From: Mycolicibacterium hodleri
GTDB lineage: Bacteria > Actinomycetota > Actinomycetes > Mycobacteriales > Mycobacteriaceae
Reading direction: 5' to 3'
Assembly (NCBI RefSeq): GCF_025822245.1
Contig: NZ_JACKTL010000062.1
Location: 1-64,000, forward strand
Length of the DNA: 64,000 nt
Part shown: positions 32,387 through 43,545 of the stretch, piece after piece
How positions within the stretch are numbered: the stretch's first letter is position 1
How the letters are laid out: the number at the start of each line of letters is the position of its first letter
Made by a program: the position numbers and the translations under genes
Notes under the pieces: generated by a model
The model's database searches: none
The model's input: the letters and a program-made list of their open reading frames with translations, nothing else
What the model was told of the DNA's origin: nothing

Positions 32387-33157
32387 ATGGCTCTCATCCC
32401 CATGCCCACCGCCGTGATCGACGACGCGGACGTGTCGTGCGCGCTGAGCCGCGCGGTCCGCGTCATCAACCCCGTCGTCGACGTGCTGTCGCGCAGCGAT
32501 CCCTTCGGGTTGAAGGGTCGCAGCCACCGCATCGGGGACTCCGACGGCTCGGTCGACAGGGCGCTCGACGCGCTCGCCTGGGTGCTCAACACCGCCGACG
32601 TTCCCGGCACGCAGGCCTGGAACGACATGGACCTCGACGACAGGGTCGACTGGTGGGTGCACCGCGTGGGTGCCGTCGACACCGTGCTGGTGGCGTTTCC
32701 CGGGGTCTTCGGCGCGGTGGCCGACCGGCTGCCCCTCCAGGACGCGCTCGGGTTCGCCAACCAGGCCGTCGTGTTGTGCGCAGTCGCGCGGGAGTGCGGC
32801 GTCACCGACTACGGGCAGCAGGTCCGCCTGCTCGGGGCCGTGCTGTGCGATCGCGACCTGGGCGCCGACGCCTACGCCGACGTCGACCAGGGCACACCGG
32901 AGCCGGCGTCCAGCCCGATGGACGGTACGCCGCTGGCCTTCCTCAAGCCGTTGTGGCGGGTGGCCGGACAGCTGCGCGCGATTGGTGACGAACTGGGCAA
33001 GCGCTCACGCCCGCGACGGATCTTCCGTTACCTGGGGATGCTGCCCGCGGTGGGCGCCGTCGCCGACTACTTCGGTGAATACGGGGCACTCGTGCGCGCG
33101 GCGAAGGCCGGCCGCAGGTGGATCGCGCAGCAGCCGGAGTTGGTCAGCCGTGGGTGA
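32387..33157 (+). CDS. Conserved hypothetical protein
   Basis: 256 aa, no family recognised. It is soluble apart from moderately hydrophobic helices in the second half, and rich in Ala, Val and Asp. Tracts such as VDRALDALAWVLNTADVPGT and DALGFANQAVVLCAVAREC suggest an all-helical protein, and the tail is basic (KRSRPRRIFRYLG). The coding character (strong GC at third positions over the whole length) supports a real gene. No ribosome site is seen before the ATG, so a leaderless transcript is possible. It sits between the TetR/SnoaL pair and the conserved cyclase gene. Confidence 0.7.
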   Translation: MALIPMPTAVIDDADVSCALSRAVRVINPVVDVLSRSDPFGLKGRSHRIGDSDGSVDRALDALAWVLNTADVPGTQAWNDMDLDDRVDWWVHRVGAVDTVLVAFPGVFGAVADRLPLQDALGFANQAVVLCAVARECGVTDYGQQVRLLGAVLCDRDLGADAYADVDQGTPEPASSPMDGTPLAFLKPLWRVAGQLRAIGDELGKRSRPRRIFRYLGMLPAVGAVADYFGEYGALVRAAKAGRRWIAQQPELVSRG

Positions 33158-33238
33158 TGGGGCAGGAGACGTCGAATCGTGGTTCCCGTCAGTGGGAATG
33201 CCCCGGGCGTAACCGTCGGGAGTCGCCGTTCCCGGGGT

Positions 33239-34843
33239 CTACGCCGGCACGGCGAGCCGCGTCGGTTCGTCGTGACCGCGCAGCGTCACCGTCTCTCCCA
33301 ACGTCCATCTCGCGCCCTCGACCTCACCCGCCCGGGCGACGGTCTCCGACGAGGCGACGAGGTGCCCGTCGATGGTCTTGGACAGCTCGCACAGCCGGGC
33401 TGCCTCGTTGACCGGTTCACCGATGACGGTGTACTCGAACCGGTCCTTGGCGCCCACGTTTCCCGCCACCACCTGGCCCGCCGCGACCCCGATGCCCGCC
33501 TGCAACTCGGGCACCTCGGCGCGCAGCCGCTCCGCCATCCCGCGTGCGGCCGCCAGCGCCTCCTCCTCGGCGTTGTCCAGAGCCACCGGCGCACCGAAGA
33601 CCGCCAGCACTGCGTCGCCCTCGAACTTGTTGACCAGACCGTGGTGTCGGTCCACCTCGTCGACGACGACCGCGAAGAACCGGTTGAGCAACTCCACCAC
33701 CTCGACGGCGGGCCTGCTGGTGACCAGCTGCGTCGACCCGATGACGTCGACGAAGATGACCGCGGCCGGGCGCTCCTCGCCGCCGAGTTCGGGCTGCTGC
33801 TTCTCGGCCAGCATCGCTACCTCGCGCCCGACGTGCTGGCCGAACAGGGCGCGCACCCGTTCGCGTTCGCGCAAGCCGCCGACCATCGAGTTGAATCCCC
33901 GCTGCAGTTGGCCCAATTCGGTGCCGTCGAAGACGACGAGGTTGGTCTTCAGGTCACCCTGTTCCACGCGGTTCAGTGCGGCGCGCACGACCCGCACCGG
34001 GGTTGCCGTCAGCCACGACAGGATCCACATCAGGATGAAGCCGAAGATCAGCGCGAACAGGGCCAGAACCACGATGGCCCAGGCGAATTGGGTGGGGGTC
34101 TGGTTCTTGAGCGTCAGGGAGAAGATGGCTGCGAGCAGGATGCCCAACACGGGTACGCCCGAGCCGAGAGCCCAGAACACCATGATGCGGCCCATCACCC
34201 CGGGGGCGAACCGGCGCGGGGGAGGACCGACCTCGAGCGCTTGCGCCGCGACCGGGCGCAGCGCGAATTCGGTGAACAGGTAGCAGCTGGCCGATACGAC
34301 GATGCCGGGAAAACTGATGCCCAACAACCACTTCGGGATGAACTGGGTGTCGTGCATGCCGTACATGGTGGTGAGCATGACGGTCCCGATGCCCCAGAGA
34401 ATCAGCAGCACGCGGGTCAGCCGCCACGGTGCGAAGAACGTGTTGAATTGGTCGGCCTTGGTGGGCGGGCGCTCCTCGATGGCCCAGCGGACGTTCTTCA
34501 TCACCCGGTAGGTGGCCCAGAACGTCCCGACGATCAAGGCGCCGAAGAGGTAGACCGGGACCGCGATGAACGTGATCCACCGCACGTCCGGGGCGAAGAC
34601 GTTGGGCGTCGGGAAGGCGACGGTGACGACGAGCGCCACGACGCCCATGCCGATCAGGTTCGCGACGATCACGAACGTCGTGAGGATGACCTGGATGCGG
34701 ATCCGGCGGCGGACCTGGCTCTCCGAGACGCGCCCGAGGACCCACGAGCCGTATTCGGGTGTCGTGGACCCTCGTCCGCTCTGGCTTGTCAGCCTCTCCA
34801 GCACCCGGCCCAGGCGTTGTGCCGCGTTCTTCTCGTCCGTCAT
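33239..34843 (-). CDS. Membrane adenylate cyclase, class III (HAMP-linked)
   Basis: 534 aa, the family of M. tuberculosis Rv1318c/Rv1319c/Rv1320c. The N-terminal half holds about six membrane helices (for example VILTTFVIVANLIGMGVVAL), followed by a HAMP linker (AALNRVEQGDLKTNLVVFD) and a cytoplasmic catalytic domain. Both metal-binding aspartates are present (VIFVDVIGS and KFEGDAVLAVFG), as are the base-recognition Lys and YTVIGEPVNEAARL. It makes cAMP, probably in response to a membrane signal. M. tuberculosis has three tandem copies; only one is here. A probable cAMP phosphodiesterase is encoded at 54727-55500. Confidence 0.92.
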   Translation of the reverse strand: MTDEKNAAQRLGRVLERLTSQSGRGSTTPEYGSWVLGRVSESQVRRRIRIQVILTTFVIVANLIGMGVVALVVTVAFPTPNVFAPDVRWITFIAVPVYLFGALIVGTFWATYRVMKNVRWAIEERPPTKADQFNTFFAPWRLTRVLLILWGIGTVMLTTMYGMHDTQFIPKWLLGISFPGIVVSASCYLFTEFALRPVAAQALEVGPPPRRFAPGVMGRIMVFWALGSGVPVLGILLAAIFSLTLKNQTPTQFAWAIVVLALFALIFGFILMWILSWLTATPVRVVRAALNRVEQGDLKTNLVVFDGTELGQLQRGFNSMVGGLRERERVRALFGQHVGREVAMLAEKQQPELGGEERPAAVIFVDVIGSTQLVTSRPAVEVVELLNRFFAVVVDEVDRHHGLVNKFEGDAVLAVFGAPVALDNAEEEALAAARGMAERLRAEVPELQAGIGVAAGQVVAGNVGAKDRFEYTVIGEPVNEAARLCELSKTIDGHLVASSETVARAGEVEGARWTLGETVTLRGHDEPTRLAVPA

Positions 34844-34890
34844 CGTGGCGTCAGCCTAGTGACCCCGGCGCGGCCATCTATGGTGGTTCG

Positions 34891-35562
34891 GTGCGCCTCG
34901 TCATAGCCCAGTGCACCGTCGACTACGTCGGCCGTCTCACCGCCCATCTACCGTCCGCGCGGCGGCTGCTGCTGTTCAAGTCCGACGGCTCGGTCAGCGT
35001 GCACGCCGACGACCGCGCCTACAAGCCGCTGAACTGGATGAGCCCGCCGTGCTGGCTCGTCGAGGAGAACGGCGGCGACAGTCCCGTCTGGGTGGTGGAG
35101 AACAAGGCGGGCGAGCAGCTTCGCATCACCGTCGAGGACGTCGAACACGACTCGAGTCACGAGCTGGGCGTCGACCCCGGCTTGGTGAAGGACGGCGTCG
35201 AGGCACACCTGCAGAAGCTGCTGGCCGAGCACGTCGAGCTGCTGGGCGTCGGGTACACGCTGGTGCGCCGGGAGTACATGACGGCCATCGGTCCGGTCGA
35301 CCTGATGTGCCGCGACGAGCTGGGACGTTCGGTGGCCGTCGAAATCAAGCGCCGCGGCGACATCGACGGCGTCGAACAGCTCACCCGGTACCTCACCTTG
35401 CTCAACCGGGACACGGTGCTCGCGCCCGTCAGCGGCGTCTTCGCCGCCCAGCAGATCAAGCCGCAAGCGCGCACGCTGGCCGTCGACCGTGGGATTCGTT
35501 GTGTGACTTTGGATTACGATCAGATGCGCGGATTGGACAGCAACGAGTTCAGGTTGTTCTGA
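34891..35562 (+). CDS. nucS: Endonuclease NucS (EndoMS), mismatch-specific
   Basis: 223 aa, nearly identical in length and sequence to M. tuberculosis NucS (Rv1321). It cuts both strands at mismatches and provides mismatch repair in actinobacteria that lack MutS/MutL. The N-terminal DNA-binding domain (VRLVIAQCTVDYVGRLTAHL) precedes the nuclease domain with Asp of GPVDLMCRD and the VEIKRRG motif. The GTG at 34891 gives the conserved N-terminus; the open frame upstream is the non-coding side of the cyclase promoter. Confidence 0.96.
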   Translation: MRLVIAQCTVDYVGRLTAHLPSARRLLLFKSDGSVSVHADDRAYKPLNWMSPPCWLVEENGGDSPVWVVENKAGEQLRITVEDVEHDSSHELGVDPGLVKDGVEAHLQKLLAEHVELLGVGYTLVRREYMTAIGPVDLMCRDELGRSVAVEIKRRGDIDGVEQLTRYLTLLNRDTVLAPVSGVFAAQQIKPQARTLAVDRGIRCVTLDYDQMRGLDSNEFRLF

Positions 35563-35579
35563 CGCCGTAGGATGGTCGA

Positions 35580-35876
35580 ATGGCCAAGCGGCGCACCCCA
35601 CCTCGCAGGCAGCGCCCGTCGGCGCCCCTGCCGCTGTCGCGCCGGGTGGAGATCGGGCCGGACGGCTACGACTATGACGTCAGGCCCGTTGCGGCCTCAC
35701 GGGCCGTCAAGACCTATCGGTGTCCCGGCTGCGATCACGAGATCAAGCCCAGCGTCGCGCACGTGGTGGTGTGGCCCGCCGACCTGGGGGAGTCCGCGGT
35801 GGACGACCGGCGGCACTGGCACACGTCGTGCTGGGCCAATCGCGCCAACCGTGGACCGACGCGAACGTGGTCCTAG
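35580..35876 (+). CDS. Small zinc-ribbon-like protein (Rv1322 family)
   Basis: 98 aa, orthologous by position and sequence to M. tuberculosis Rv1322. A basic N-terminus (AKRRTPPRRQRP) precedes a Cys-x2-Cys...His...Cys pattern (YRCPGCDHEIKP, HWHTSCW) that probably binds zinc. Function unknown. It lies 17 bases after nucS on the same strand and is likely cotranscribed with it. Confidence 0.85.
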   Translation: MAKRRTPPRRQRPSAPLPLSRRVEIGPDGYDYDVRPVAASRAVKTYRCPGCDHEIKPSVAHVVVWPADLGESAVDDRRHWHTSCWANRANRGPTRTWS

Positions 35877-35879
35877 CGG

Positions 35880-36353
35880 TCAGTGCTCGTCGGCGGCCGG
35901 TTCGACCAACTCGACGAGGACGCCACCGGAGTCCTTGGGGTGGATGAAGTTGATCCGCGAATTTGCCGTACCGCGACGCGGCGCGTCGTAGATCAACCGA
36001 ACGCCGTCGGCGCGTAGCCGCTCGGACAACGCGTCGAGGTCGCTGACGCGGTACGCGAACTGCTGCAGGCCCGGTCCGCGCTTGTCGATGAACTTCGCGA
36101 TGGTCGACGTTTCGTCCAACGGCGACATCAGCTGAATCTGGGTGCTGCCGCTCGGTGCGCCACGGACCGCGAGCATGGCCTCGCGAATGCCCTGGTCGTC
36201 GTTGACCTCTTCGTGCAGGACGATCATCCCCAGATGGTCGTGGTACCACTTGATCGCCACGTCGAGGTCGGGGACGGCGATGCCGACGTGGTCGACGGCC
36301 GTTACCAATGCGCTGGCGAGGGCCGGACGTGCACCGACATGCTCCGTTGTCAT
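35880..36353 (-). CDS. mce: Methylmalonyl-CoA epimerase (VOC family)
   Basis: 157 aa, Rv1322A-like. It interconverts (R)- and (S)-methylmalonyl-CoA in propionate metabolism. The VOC metal ligands His (AVDHVGIAVPDLD) and Glu (VLVELVEP) are visible, as is STQIQLMSPL with the Gln expected in the family. The usual HH pair of the third ligand region reads GLQQFAYRV here, a variant I cannot judge further. It is divergent from fadA4 and convergent with the Rv1322-like gene. Confidence 0.85.
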   Translation of the reverse strand: MTTEHVGARPALASALVTAVDHVGIAVPDLDVAIKWYHDHLGMIVLHEEVNDDQGIREAMLAVRGAPSGSTQIQLMSPLDETSTIAKFIDKRGPGLQQFAYRVSDLDALSERLRADGVRLIYDAPRRGTANSRINFIHPKDSGGVLVELVEPAADEH

Positions 36354-36437
36354 TTAGCCACGGTAACCTTCAATGGAATGATTGCGTAAGTGTGATAGGC
36401 CACACAGTCCCTGGATCGAAGCTCGTGGAGGTTGGAC

Positions 36438-37619
36438 ATGACGACATCGGTGATCGTTGCTGGTGCACGCACCCCGGTCGGCAAGCTGATGGGTTCGCTG
36501 AAGGACTTCTCGGGCAGCGACCTGGGTGGCATCGCCATCGCCGGCGCCCTGGCCAAGGCCGGCGTCGACGCCTCGGCCGTCGAATACGTGATCATGGGCC
36601 AGGTCCTGACCGCCGGAGCGGGGCAGATGCCCGCGCGTCAGGCCGCGGTGGCCGGTGGCATCGGGTGGGACGTGCCGTCGCTGACGATCAACAAGATGTG
36701 CTTGTCCGGGATCGACGCGATCGCGTTGGCCGATCAGCTGATTCGCGCCGGTGAGTTCGACGTGGTGGTGGCCGGCGGCCAGGAGTCGATGACCAAGGCG
36801 CCGCACCTGCTGATGGACAGTCGCGCCGGGTACAAGTACGGCGACGTGACGGTGCTCGACCACATGGCCTACGACGGTCTGCACGACGTGTTCACCGATC
36901 AGCCGATGGGCGCCCTGACCGAGCAGCGCAACGACGTCGACCAGTTCACCAGGGCGCAGCAGGACGAGGTGGCGGCCCGGTCGCACCAACGTGCCGCCGC
37001 GGCGTGGAAGGACGGCGTGTACGCCGACGAGGTGGTGCCCGTGAAGATCCCGCAGCGCAAGGGCGATCCGATCGAGTTCACCGAGGACGAGGGCATCCGC
37101 GCGACCACGACGGCCGAGTCGCTGGCCGGGTTGAAGCCCGCCTTCCGCAAGGACGGCACCATCACCGCGGGGTCGGCGTCGCAGATCTCCGACGGGGCCT
37201 GCGCGGTCGTGGTGATGAACAAGGCCAAGGCCGAGGAGCTGGGCCTGACCTGGCTGTGCGAGATCGGCGCCCACGGCGTGGTCGCCGGCCCCGATTCGAC
37301 GCTGCAGAGCCAGCCGGCGAACGCCATCAAGAAGGCGATCGCCAAGGAGGGCATCTCCGTCGAGCAGCTCGACGTGATCGAGATCAACGAGGCGTTCGCG
37401 GCGGTCGCCCTGGCGTCGACCAAGGAGCTGGGCCTCGACGCGGACAAGGTCAACGTCGACGGCGGGGCCATCGCCATCGGCCACCCGATCGGCATGTCCG
37501 GAGCGCGGATCACCCTGCACGCGGCTCTGGAATTGGCGCGCAAGGGCTCCGGCTACGCGGTGGCCGCGCTGTGCGGTGCCGGCGGCCAGGGCGACGCCCT
37601 GATCCTGCGCCGACCCTGA
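36438..37619 (+). CDS. fadA4: Acetyl-CoA C-acetyltransferase (thiolase)
   Basis: 393 aa, orthologue of M. tuberculosis FadA4 (Rv1323). All thiolase active-site elements are present: nucleophile Cys in NKMCLSGID, NEAFA, GGAIAIGHPIGMSG (His) and the second Cys in CGAGGQGD. It condenses or cleaves acetoacetyl-CoA. The ATG at 36438 has GGAGG 6 bases upstream; a TTG two codons earlier is less likely. Confidence 0.95.
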   Translation: MTTSVIVAGARTPVGKLMGSLKDFSGSDLGGIAIAGALAKAGVDASAVEYVIMGQVLTAGAGQMPARQAAVAGGIGWDVPSLTINKMCLSGIDAIALADQLIRAGEFDVVVAGGQESMTKAPHLLMDSRAGYKYGDVTVLDHMAYDGLHDVFTDQPMGALTEQRNDVDQFTRAQQDEVAARSHQRAAAAWKDGVYADEVVPVKIPQRKGDPIEFTEDEGIRATTTAESLAGLKPAFRKDGTITAGSASQISDGACAVVVMNKAKAEELGLTWLCEIGAHGVVAGPDSTLQSQPANAIKKAIAKEGISVEQLDVIEINEAFAAVALASTKELGLDADKVNVDGGAIAIGHPIGMSGARITLHAALELARKGSGYAVAALCGAGGQGDALILRRP

Positions 37620-37696
37620 GACGTTGCCGGCCCGCCTTCACCGAGCGCAACGACACAACGTAGTAGCTGGCGGCGCAGTCAGGCACAATGGCGGCC

Positions 37697-38095
37697 ATGA
37701 GTAGCACCTTCGACCGCCACCGGACCGCGGGCTGGTTCCGAATCGTCGCCTTCACCGAGGCCGTGACCTGGGTGGGACTGCTGGCCGGCATGTACTTCAA
37801 GTACCTCGGTACGCCGCGCACCGAGATCGGCGTCAAGGTCTTCGGCATGGCGCACGGCCTGGTCTTCATCGCGTTCGTCGTGACCGCGGTGCTGGTCGGC
37901 CTGGCGTACACGTGGTCGCCGGCGACGTGGTTGCTGGCGTTGCTGGGAAGCATCGTGCCGCTCGGCAGTGTGATCTTCCTCATGTGGGCCGAGCGCACGG
38001 GCCGCACCAGCCCGCGCGGAGGGCAGGAGCGAAGCGACCTGGGACGTGGAGCCGGTACCACCGTGGCCGCCCCGCCAGTCGCCGAAACAACGTGA
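37697..38095 (+). CDS. DUF3817 integral membrane protein (1)
   Basis: 132 aa with three predicted membrane segments (IVAFTEAVTWVGLLAGMYFKYL, GLVFIAFVVTAVLVGLAY, WLLALLGSIVPLGSVIFLMW) and the GMAHG motif of DUF3817. Function unknown. An ATG three codons upstream (37688) is an equal candidate start. A second family member lies at 56922-57290. Confidence 0.85.
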   Translation: MSSTFDRHRTAGWFRIVAFTEAVTWVGLLAGMYFKYLGTPRTEIGVKVFGMAHGLVFIAFVVTAVLVGLAYTWSPATWLLALLGSIVPLGSVIFLMWAERTGRTSPRGGQERSDLGRGAGTTVAAPPVAETT

Positions 38096-38108
38096 CAAAC
38101 TTGTCCAT

Positions 38109-38999
38109 GTGACTCGTCCACGACCTTCCGTCGGCCCCGCGTTGGCGGGTGCGTTCGATCTCTCGGCCCTCAAGCAGCCCCCACCGTCACGCGACGCGCC
38201 CGCAGGCGCCGCGGCCGCTGGGCTCGACATCACCGAGGCGAACCTCGAGAGCGAGGTGCTCGCCCGGTCCAACCAGGTGCCCGTCGTCGTCCTGCTGTGG
38301 ACGCCGCGCAGCGACGCCAGCGTCCAACTGGGTGACGTGCTGGCATCCCTGGCCAAGGCCGACGGGGGTTCGTGGGCGTTCGCGACGGTCAACGTCGACA
38401 CCGCGCCCCGGGTGGCCCAGGTCTTCGGCGTGCAGGCCGTGCCCACGGTGGTCGCCGTCGCCGGTGGCCAGCCGATCTCGAGCTTCGAGGGCGTGCAGCC
38501 GCCCGAACAGCTGCGACGGTGGGTCGACTCACTGCTCAATGCCACCGCGGGCAAGCTCGAGGGCGGCGAGGGTGGCGACCCCGAGGAAGCCGACCCGGAG
38601 CTCGAGCGGGCGCGCTCACTGTGGGACGAGGCCGAGTTCGACGACGCCCTCGCCGCGTACCAGGCCATTCTCGACGCGCGCCCCAATCACGCCGAAGCCA
38701 AGGACGCGCTGCGTCAGATCGCGTTCCTCAAGCGGGCGACGGCTCAGCCCGCGGACGCCGTCGACCGCGCCGACGCCGCACCGACCGACGTCGAGGCCGC
38801 GTTCGCGGCAGCCGACGTCGAGGTGACCCAGGACCTGGTGGTGGAGGCGTTCGAGCGGCTCATCGGGCTGGTGCGGCGCACCGCAGGCGACGAGCGGGCC
38901 GCCGTACGCACCCGATTGGTCGAGCTGTTCGAGCTGTTCCCGCAGGACGACCCCAGGGTCATCGCGGGCCGCCGGAACCTGGCCAACGCGCTCTACTGA
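38109..38999 (+). CDS. Thioredoxin-fold protein without CxxC (Rv1324 family, CnoX/YbbN-like)
   Basis: 296 aa. An N-terminal thioredoxin-like domain (VPVVVLLWTPRSDASVQLGD, VNVDTAPRVAQVFGVQAVPTVVAVAGGQP) is followed by a TPR-like helical domain (DEAEFDDALAAYQAILDARP, VVEAFERLIGLVRRTAG, NLANALY). The position of the redox CxxC is occupied by PRSD, so it cannot be a disulfide reductase; it resembles chaperone-type YbbN/CnoX proteins. The GTG at 38109 gives the TRPRPSVGPALAGAFDLS start shared with M. tuberculosis Rv1324. Confidence 0.9.
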   Translation: MTRPRPSVGPALAGAFDLSALKQPPPSRDAPAGAAAAGLDITEANLESEVLARSNQVPVVVLLWTPRSDASVQLGDVLASLAKADGGSWAFATVNVDTAPRVAQVFGVQAVPTVVAVAGGQPISSFEGVQPPEQLRRWVDSLLNATAGKLEGGEGGDPEEADPELERARSLWDEAEFDDALAAYQAILDARPNHAEAKDALRQIAFLKRATAQPADAVDRADAAPTDVEAAFAAADVEVTQDLVVEAFERLIGLVRRTAGDERAAVRTRLVELFELFPQDDPRVIAGRRNLANALY

Positions 39000-39010
39000 C
39001 TCCCTGCCGC

Positions 39011-39072
39011 CATCGAGTGTGCGGCCAGATCGCGATCCGGGCGTGAACCGCGATCTGTCAGCACACTCGATG
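39011..39072. repeat. Composite hairpin between Rv1324-like gene and glgB
   Basis: Outer arms CATCGAGTGTGC (39011-39022) and GCACACTCGATG (39061-39072) pair over 12 bp. Inner arms CAGATCGCG (39026-39034) and CGCGATCTG (39049-39057) pair over 9 bp, with a 3-by-3 internal loop and a 14-base apical loop. It fills the gap between two convergent genes and probably serves as a bidirectional terminator. From memory, similar elements are scattered through mycobacterial genomes, so it may be a dispersed repeat. Confidence 0.7.
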
Positions 39073-39083
39073 AGGGTGTGGGC

Positions 39084-41291
39084 CTAGACCGGTTCGAACC
39101 AGAGCGCCGACAGCGGCGGGATGACCATCTCCGCCGACGCCGGGCGACCGTGCCACGGGTCCGCGGTCGCCTCGACGGCGCCAAAGTTGCCGGCACCCGC
39201 CCCGTTGTAGATCGTCGCGTCGGTGTTGAGCACCTCGCGCCACGTGCCCGTGTGCGGCAACCCCAGCCGGTAGGAGCTGTGCTCCGAGCCGGAGAAGTTG
39301 AACACGCACGCCAGCATCGAACCGTCGTCGCCGAAGCGCAGGAAGCTCAGCACGTTGTTGGCCGAGTCGTTGGCGTCGATCCACGAGTAGCCCTCGGGGC
39401 TGGAGTCGCGGGAGAACAGCGCGCGGCGGGTCTTGTAGATCTCGTTGACGTCGGCGGTGAACCGCTTGATGCCGCCGGAGAAGCCCTCCTCGTCGAGCTG
39501 GAACCAGTCGACGCCGCGCTCCTCGGACCACTCCGCCCGCTGGCCGAATTCCTGGCCCATGAACAGCAGTTGCTTGCCGGGATGGGCCCACTGGTAGGCC
39601 AGCAGGCTGCGCACGCCGGCGGCCTTCATGTGGTCGTTGCCCGGCATCCGGCCCCAGAGCGTGCCCTTGCCGTGCACGACCTCGTCGTGGCTGATCGGGA
39701 GGACGAAGTTCTCGCTGAACGCGTACAGCAGCGAGAACGTCAGCTCGTGGTGGTGGAAGCTGCGGTAGATGGGATCGCGCTGCATGAACGCCAGCGTGTC
39801 GTTCATCCAGCCCATGTTCCACTTCATCGAGAAGCCAAGTCCGCCAAGGTTGGTCGGGCGGGTGACGCCCGGCCACGAGGTGGACTCCTCGGCGATGGTG
39901 ACGATGCCGGGGGTGGCCTTGTGCACCGTCGCGTTCATCTCTTGCAGGAACTGCACCGCCTCGAGGTTCTCCCGGCCGCCGTAGATGTTCGGCGTCCAGC
40001 CGCCCTCGGGCCGTGAGTAGTCGAGGTACAGCATCGAGGCGACGGCGTCGACGCGCAGCCCGTCGATGTGGAACTCCTGCAGCCAGTAGAGCGCATTGGC
40101 CACCAGGAAGTTGCGCACCTCGGCCCGGCCGAAGTCGAAAACGTAGGTGCCCCAGTCGAGTTGCTCACCACGCCGGGGGTCGGAGTGCTCGTAGAGGGCG
40201 GTGCCGTCGAAGCGGCCCAGCGCCCATGCGTCCTTGGGAAAGTGGGCCGGCACCCAGTCGACGATCACGCCGATGCCGGCCTGGTGCAGCCGGTCGACGA
40301 GGAATCGAAATTCGTCGGGAGTGCCCAGTCGTGACGTCGGCGCGTAGTACGACGTGACCTGGTAACCCCACGACCCGCCGAACGGATGCTCCGCGACGGG
40401 GAGCAACTCCACGTGGGTGAAGCCCTGCTCGACGACGTACTCGGTCAGCTGGTCGGCGAGTTCGAGGTACGTCAGGCCGGGGCGCCACGACATCAGGTGC
40501 ACCTCGAGGGTGCTCATCGGTTCGAAGACCGGGTTCTTGATGGCCCGCTCGGCCATCCAGTCGGAGTCCTCCCACGTGTACTCGCTCTTGGTCACCCGGG
40601 AGGCGCGCTTGGGCGGCACCTCGGTGGCGAACGCCATCGGGTCGGCACGCTCGGTGGTGACGCCGTCGGCGCCATGCACCCGGAACTTGTACAGCCCGTC
40701 TGCCGGGAAGTCCGGCCAGAACAGTTCCCACACCCCGGAGGAGCCCAGGGTCCGCATGGGGGCGTCGTTGCCGCTCCAGTGGTTGAAGTCGCCGATCAGG
40801 CTGACTCCCTTGGCATTTGGTGCCCACACGGCGAAGGACACGCCGGTGACGGGGCCGTCGGCCGTGCTGTAGGTGCGCGGATGCGCGCCCAACGCCTCCC
40901 AAAGTCGCTCGTGGCGACCCTCGGAGAACAGGTGCATGTCGATCTCGCCGAGGGTCGGCAGGAATCGGTAGGGGTCGGCCACCGTGTAGACGTGCGGGTC
41001 ACCGTCGCCGTTGGGATAGCTGACCTCGAGGCGGTAGTCGATCAGCCCGGTGAACGGCAGCGCCACCGCGAACAACGCATCCTCGACGTGGGTGAAGGTG
41101 TAGCGCTCCTTGCCGATGAGGGCGACGACCTCGAGCGCGTTCGGACGCAACACCCGGATGACGGTGTGGTCGTCGTACTCGTGGGCGCCGAGGATCGAGT
41201 GCGGGTCGTGGTGGGTGCCCCACAGCAGACGCGACAACTCCGCGTCGTCCGGCCGTAGGTTCTTGGTGGTGATGTCGTTGGTACTGGTCAT
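39084..41291 (-). CDS. glgB: 1,4-alpha-glucan branching enzyme GlgB
   Basis: 735 aa (M. tuberculosis GlgB 731). N-terminal carbohydrate-binding modules (GTHHDPHSILGAHEYD; GVSLIGDFNHWSG) precede the GH13 barrel with the nucleophile Asp in GLRVDAVASMLY, acid Glu in TIAEESTSW and ISHDEVVHGKG. It adds alpha-1,6 branches to maltooligosyl chains. The ATG at 41291 is 5 bases after the glgE stop, so the GlgE polymerase and the branching enzyme are one operon. Together they convert maltose-1-phosphate into branched alpha-glucan. Confidence 0.96.
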   Translation of the reverse strand: MTSTNDITTKNLRPDDAELSRLLWGTHHDPHSILGAHEYDDHTVIRVLRPNALEVVALIGKERYTFTHVEDALFAVALPFTGLIDYRLEVSYPNGDGDPHVYTVADPYRFLPTLGEIDMHLFSEGRHERLWEALGAHPRTYSTADGPVTGVSFAVWAPNAKGVSLIGDFNHWSGNDAPMRTLGSSGVWELFWPDFPADGLYKFRVHGADGVTTERADPMAFATEVPPKRASRVTKSEYTWEDSDWMAERAIKNPVFEPMSTLEVHLMSWRPGLTYLELADQLTEYVVEQGFTHVELLPVAEHPFGGSWGYQVTSYYAPTSRLGTPDEFRFLVDRLHQAGIGVIVDWVPAHFPKDAWALGRFDGTALYEHSDPRRGEQLDWGTYVFDFGRAEVRNFLVANALYWLQEFHIDGLRVDAVASMLYLDYSRPEGGWTPNIYGGRENLEAVQFLQEMNATVHKATPGIVTIAEESTSWPGVTRPTNLGGLGFSMKWNMGWMNDTLAFMQRDPIYRSFHHHELTFSLLYAFSENFVLPISHDEVVHGKGTLWGRMPGNDHMKAAGVRSLLAYQWAHPGKQLLFMGQEFGQRAEWSEERGVDWFQLDEEGFSGGIKRFTADVNEIYKTRRALFSRDSSPEGYSWIDANDSANNVLSFLRFGDDGSMLACVFNFSGSEHSSYRLGLPHTGTWREVLNTDATIYNGAGAGNFGAVEATADPWHGRPASAEMVIPPLSALWFEPV

Positions 41292-41296
41292 GTGAA

Positions 41297-43390
<2,094 letters not shown>

Positions 43391-43545
43391 TGCTCCTCAC
43401 GCCCGCGGCTCAACCGCGGGCTGTCATGTGCTCGATTACCTTGTCGCGCCCTATACCCACCGTAGTGGCCGACTGAACCCCATGTGCCGGATGGACCGAT
43501 CGAGCTGACCTTGAACGGGTGGTTCGGTGGGTAGGGTGAATCCGC

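Noticed and set aside
33183..33198. TTCCC/GGGAA hairpin after the hypothetical gene as a terminator
   Set aside because: The stem is only 5 bp with a 6-base loop, so it is too weak to call.
36432..36437. TTG start for fadA4
   Set aside because: The GGAGG box would overlap the codon; the ATG at 36438 has correct spacing.
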